A stretch of 64,000 nucleotides of DNA from Streptomyces oceani (GTDB lineage Bacteria > Actinomycetota > Actinomycetes > Streptomycetales > Streptomycetaceae), in NCBI RefSeq assembly GCF_001751245.1, contig NZ_LJGU01000137.1:60577-124576 (forward strand), in the 5' to 3' direction. The notes beneath the pieces were generated by a model. The model did no database searches. It saw nothing but the letters and a program-made list of their open reading frames with translations, and was not told the DNA's origin. Of this stretch, positions 60,928 through 64,000 are shown piece after piece. Numbering within the stretch: position 1 is the stretch's first letter; each line of letters opens with the position of its first letter. The translations under genes were made by a program, and so were the position numbers.

Positions 60928-60943
60928 AGTGCTCTAGACCATT
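60928..60943. promoter_or_regulatory. dre-like site (DasR operator) upstream of the NamZ-like gene
   Basis: agtgctctagaccatt matches the DasR-responsive element consensus actggtctagaccact at 13 of 16 positions, including the central tctagacca core. It ends 53 bp before ATG 60997. DasR represses amino-sugar genes and is released by glucosamine phosphates, which fits a muramidase gene. Confidence 0.7.
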
Positions 60944-60996
60944 GCAGCCGTGCGTGGCCCCTTGTCCCGCTACGCCGCGCTGGATAGCTTCCCCGC

Positions 60997-62277
60997 ATGC
61001 CTACCCGCCGTAGCCTCCTCGCCGGTGGCACCGCCGCCGCGCTGTCCGCACCCCTGGTCTCCGCCACGTCGGCTTCGGCCGCCCCGGGACGGCCGAAGCA
61101 TCGCGTCACGCCCGGTGCCGATCGGGCCGCCGCCGACGGCTGGTCGACGCTGCGGGGCCGTAAGGTCGGGGTGATCAGCAATCCGACCGGGGTGCTGCAG
61201 GACACCAGCCACATCGTGGATTCGATGGCCGCGCGGGACGAGTTGAACATCGTCGGCGTGTTCGGCCCGGAACACGGCTTCCGTGGCAGCGGCCAAGCGG
61301 GGGAGTCGGAACCGGAGTTCGAAGATCCGCGTACTGGCCTGACCGTGTACGACGCCTACGGCGCCGACGAGAAGAAGCTGCGACAGCTCTTCAATAAAGC
61401 TGGCGCGGACACCATCGTCTTCGACATCCAGGATGTCGGCGTACGCTTCTACACCTACATCTGGACGATGTACCAGGCGATGGTCGCGGCCCGGGCCATC
61501 GACGCCCGGTTCGTGGTGCTGGACCGGCCCAACCCGGTCGGCCGTCGCGCCGACGGCCCGATGATGACCGAGAAGTTCACGTCCGGCGTGGGGTTGAAGC
61601 CGATCATCCAGCAACACGGCATGACGGTCGGCGAACTGGCCCGTTACTTCAACGGCGAGCTGCTGCCGGACGAGGGGGACGGTGGCCGGGTCGACCTGGA
61701 GGTCGTCGAACTCCGTGGCTGGGAACCGGACTCCCTGGCGGTCGAGAACGACCTCCCCTGGGTGCCGCCGTCGCCCAACATGCCGACTCCGGAGACCGCG
61801 ACCGCGTACCCGGGCACCGGCTACTTCGAGGGCACCAACCTCTCCGAGGGCCGCGGCAGCACGCGTCCCTTCGAGTTCATCGGCGCCCCCTACCTCGACT
61901 ATCACTACAGTGACCGGCTCAACGCCCGCGAACTGCCGGGCGTGCGCTTCCGCGAGTGCTACTTCGTGCCGACCTTCAGCAAGCACAAGGAGAAGACCTG
62001 CGCGGGCGTGCAGCTCTTCGTCACGGACCCGCGCCGCTTCGAGCCCGTCCCGGCCGCGGTCGCCATGCTGGTGGAGGCCAGCAGATACGACGAGTTCGCC
62101 TGGCGTGAGGACGACTGGGACAAGGAGCGTCCGTACTGGATCGACAAGCTCTCCGGTTCGACCAGGCTGCGGAAGATGATCGACTCGGGCGCGGAACCGG
62201 AGGAGATCGCGACCCACTGGCGGGGCGACGTACGGGACTTCGAACGCGCGCGGCGGAAGTACCTGCTCTACCGCTGA
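60997..62277 (+). CDS. namZ: DUF1343 exo-beta-N-acetylmuramidase (NamZ-like, GH171), Tat-exported
   Basis: A 426-residue protein. The leader MPTRRSLLAGGTAAALSAPLVSATSASAA has an RR pair and looks like a Tat signal peptide. The mature part is DUF1343 throughout: RKVGVISNPTGVLQD, GVFGPEHGFRG, TIVFDIQDVGVRFYTYIWTM, VVLDRPNPVG, and EGTNLSEGRGSTRPFEFIGAPYLD. NamZ removes terminal N-acetylmuramic acid from peptidoglycan fragments. Export and the upstream dre-like site suggest wall-fragment recycling controlled by amino-sugar signals. Length is normal for the family. Confidence 0.92.
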   Translation: MPTRRSLLAGGTAAALSAPLVSATSASAAPGRPKHRVTPGADRAAADGWSTLRGRKVGVISNPTGVLQDTSHIVDSMAARDELNIVGVFGPEHGFRGSGQAGESEPEFEDPRTGLTVYDAYGADEKKLRQLFNKAGADTIVFDIQDVGVRFYTYIWTMYQAMVAARAIDARFVVLDRPNPVGRRADGPMMTEKFTSGVGLKPIIQQHGMTVGELARYFNGELLPDEGDGGRVDLEVVELRGWEPDSLAVENDLPWVPPSPNMPTPETATAYPGTGYFEGTNLSEGRGSTRPFEFIGAPYLDYHYSDRLNARELPGVRFRECYFVPTFSKHKEKTCAGVQLFVTDPRRFEPVPAAVAMLVEASRYDEFAWREDDWDKERPYWIDKLSGSTRLRKMIDSGAEPEEIATHWRGDVRDFERARRKYLLYR

Positions 62278-62378
62278 AGTTGGTGAGGCGAGGGCCGTGG
62301 CGGTCTCGCGAAGTACTGGGACGGCGAGTGAGTACTCGTACTCATGACGGTGTGTCGGGGCCGTATCACGATGGGCGC

Positions 62379-62666
62379 ATGACGACATCCATTGAGCGGC
62401 CGACCACCACGGCCTTCTTCGCCCAGGCCGCCATCGCCTTCGGCGTGTCACTGCTCGCGGTAGCCATCGGCGTGGTGTGGCTGCCGGTCGGCCCCTGGGA
62501 GCGCGGATTCCTCGCGCTCGGCGTGCTGTTCCTGGTCAGCTCCTCCTTCACGCTCGCCAAGTGCGTGCGCGACCGGCAGGAGTCGCAGGAAGTCACGAGC
62601 AGGGTCGAACAGGCCCGTATCGACAAGATCATCACCGAGCACGACCCCTTCGACATGAAAGCCTGA
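62379..62666 (+). CDS. YiaA/YiaB two-helix membrane protein
   Basis: A 95-residue protein from ATG 62379. Two membrane segments with a short loop form the YiaA/B domain: FFAQAAIAFGVSLLAVAIGVVWLP and GFLALGVLFLVSSSFTLAKCVRDR. A charged cytosolic tail (VEQARIDKIITEHDPFDMKA) follows. Function of the family is unknown; it is widespread in actinobacteria. It stands 101 bp after the NamZ-like gene and has its own upstream gap. Confidence 0.85.
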   Translation: MTTSIERPTTTAFFAQAAIAFGVSLLAVAIGVVWLPVGPWERGFLALGVLFLVSSSFTLAKCVRDRQESQEVTSRVEQARIDKIITEHDPFDMKA

Positions 62667-62693
62667 CCGGGCGTGGGGCTCGCGGACTTCGCC

Positions 62694-63347
62694 TCACCCT
62701 CGGACTGGCCCCCTCGGGCCACCACCCGGCTGCCGACGATGCGGCTGCTGCTGCACTGGTTGTTGGTGGCGTTGTGCCGCTTCCCGTACCGCTGCCGACC
62801 GCTCACGGTGCATCGCGTGCACGCCAGCCGAAGTGACGCCGGAGCGCAGGTTCGCCATAGCCGCCAACGGCATCCGTCCCACACGCGCCACGTCCCCCTG
62901 CAACCGCGAACGCATCGCGCCCACCTGGGCCAAATGGCCAGCCAGCTCACCCTGACCCATCTCCCGGACCGAAGCCTGGGCGGCAGCGAGAACCGCGCTC
63001 GGATGGGTGGGGATCGGGGCCGAGCCGGAGCGTGCAAGCGTGGAGGGTATACCGAGGGAGCGCAGGGCTGACATATCCGCGGTTCGATCGTGGGCGGCGG
63101 CGCGGAGGTGCCAGGGAGCCGGTACCGCGCCCTTCGGTCGGACGGATGTGGTCCGCCAACTCACGGTGCCGGAGAACTCGTTCACCAGTACCTGCGCGCG
63201 TGGTCGTACGGACCTCTCATGCGCAGCTCGGGCGCGTGCCGTGTCCCGCTCGGCTTGCCGTTGCTGCGACACGTCTCGACGAGTGAGCCCCTCGGTCCCG
63301 CTACGGAAGCGGTCGCGGGGAACATCCCCCGACGGTCCCGTCATCAT
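62694..63347 (-). CDS. Hypothetical protein coupled to the upstream TPR-like gene
   Basis: A 217-residue frame with GGAAGTAGG before ATG 63347, starting 12 bp after the stop of the minus-strand gene at 63360. The sequence is Arg/Ala-rich; the central part (PTHPSAVLAAAQASVREMGQGELAGHLAQVGAMRSRLQGDVARVGRMPLAAMANL) is predicted helical and the C-terminus is Gln/Pro/Gly-rich. I recognise no family. The good ribosome site and the linkage to a real gene support it; unusual composition keeps confidence moderate. Confidence 0.5.
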   Translation of the reverse strand: MMTGPSGDVPRDRFRSGTEGLTRRDVSQQRQAERDTARARAAHERSVRPRAQVLVNEFSGTVSWRTTSVRPKGAVPAPWHLRAAAHDRTADMSALRSLGIPSTLARSGSAPIPTHPSAVLAAAQASVREMGQGELAGHLAQVGAMRSRLQGDVARVGRMPLAAMANLRSGVTSAGVHAMHRERSAAVREAAQRHQQPVQQQPHRRQPGGGPRGPVRG

Positions 63348-63359
63348 CGCCTACTTCCG

Positions 63360-64000
63360 TCAGGCCCGCTGGGTGAGCCGGACCATCCGCTGTTTCGCGG
63401 CGTCGAGCTTCTCGACCTCCTCCGCGGCCTGCCCACCCACCCGTACGAGCGCTGACCAGAGGTCGACGAGTTCCCGACCACACTCCAGCCCGACCCGTGG
63501 ATCACCGATCCTGGGCCAGACCGCAGCAGCACGCATCAACGTTTCGTAGGCACGTGGGTCGCGCCGCTGGTACCGCGCTCTTGCCACCTCCAGCGTTGTC
63601 GCCATGGAGCGGGCCATGTCTCCTGCCAGATAGGCCACCTGCGCCGAGAGCTCACGCAACTCCAGCACATGCGGATGCTCGGTCCCCAGTTGCTGGCTCA
63701 CCACAGCCAGGCTCTGTTGGGCGGTTGTCGCCGCGAACTCGATGTGTCCCATCTGGATGGCGTGGTTGATGCGGGAGACGGCTTCGGCGACAGCCGGTGG
63801 TGTCCGATCAAGAGGTGGCGGCCCCTCAGTCGTCGGCTGTTGCTGGGGCGTCACCGGCTGCTGGATCTCCTCAACCGGCACCGGGTGCTCCAAACCCGGC
63901 GAAGCGGGAGCGGGTCGCGCCGCAGCCGACGATACGGAGGGAGGGGGAGTCATTCGGGTGTCCGGTGCGGGCGGGGGAAACGTCTGTTGGTCCTGCGGAT
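63360..64000 (-). CDS. Partial gene: C-terminal helical (TPR-like) part of an unidentified protein
   Basis: The frame is open to the right edge (the visible upstream codons read PQDQQTFPPPAPDTR), so the ATG at 63953 is probably internal. A Pro/Gln-rich linker of about 60 residues is followed by paired helices (AVAEAVSRINHAIQMGHIEFAATTAQQSLAVVSQQLG, LRELSAQVAYLAGDMARSMATTLEVARARYQR, YETLMRAAAVWPRI) that resemble TPR-type repeats in Streptomyces regulators. The N-terminal domains lie outside the window, so function cannot be given. Confidence 0.7.
   Translation of the reverse strand, partial: PQDQQTFPPPAPDTRMTPPPSVSSAAARPAPASPGLEHPVPVEEIQQPVTPQQQPTTEGPPPLDRTPPAVAEAVSRINHAIQMGHIEFAATTAQQSLAVVSQQLGTEHPHVLELRELSAQVAYLAGDMARSMATTLEVARARYQRRDPRAYETLMRAAAVWPRIGDPRVGLECGRELVDLWSALVRVGGQAAEEVEKLDAAKQRMVRLTQRA

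Overview
The window is high-GC actinobacterial DNA, almost certainly a Streptomyces chromosome. Supporting signs are strong third-position G/C bias, many ATGA/GTGA-coupled operons, a SARP-NB-ARC-TPR regulator with two rare TTA codons, an XRE/DUF397/HATPase trio, a Tat-exported DUF1343 protein with a DasR-type (dre) site, and a short chaplin-like secreted protein. I saw no rRNA, tRNA or CRISPR array.

Region 1 (1-15392) is a plus-strand catabolic-looking cluster. It holds the end of an FMN/FAD oxidoreductase, a SAM methyltransferase, two small proteins, a NitT/TauT-type ABC importer (lipoprotein, ATPase, permease), an SDR, an M20-fold protein, an alpha/beta-hydrolase fused to an Ohr domain, an IclR regulator, a family III CoA-transferase, a cyclase-family hydrolase, an MmgE/PrpD protein and a hydantoinase-type amidohydrolase. 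The content suggests uptake and degradation of a small N-containing, possibly cyclic amide/ureide acid. The substrate is not evident.

Region 2 (15730-20000) has the large SARP regulator, a small secreted protein built of 11-residue repeats, and about 0.85 kb without a convincing gene. Region 3 (20014-32209) looks like an undescribed biosynthetic cluster. A divergent tautomerase and degenerate ATP-grasp pair faces a plus-strand series: serine acetyltransferase, cysteine-synthase homologue, cupin, DMT exporter, bicupin, asparagine synthetase, PrpF-fold isomerase, acyl-CoA-dehydrogenase-fold flavoprotein, dihydroorotase-like amidohydrolase and flavin reductase. The likely logic is that O-acetylserine is converted to a beta-substituted alanine, then isomerised, oxidised, amidated and cyclised, and exported.

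Region 4 (32546-59142) is defence DNA. A frameshifted PD-(D/E)XK nuclease gene lies just outside a 25-kb island. The island holds a kinase, a SNF2-type helicase, a giant N6-adenine methyltransferase, an AAA ATPase/TOPRIM pair, a 2333-residue helicase-DUF1998-nuclease fusion and a RelE-UvrD fusion. This set resembles a rearranged class 1 DISARM system. The island is bracketed by a 57-bp imperfect direct repeat matching the 3' end of yjbQ: an intact yjbQ sits at the right end and an orphan yjbQ tail at the left, as expected for insertion into the 3' end of yjbQ. Inside are also a membrane protein and the HATPase/XRE/DUF397 trio.

Region 5 (59084-64000) is ordinary chromosome: YjbQ, an FAD monooxygenase-like protein, NamZ-like DUF1343 protein with an upstream dre-like site, a YiaA/B membrane protein, and two minus-strand genes of unknown function, one running off the window.
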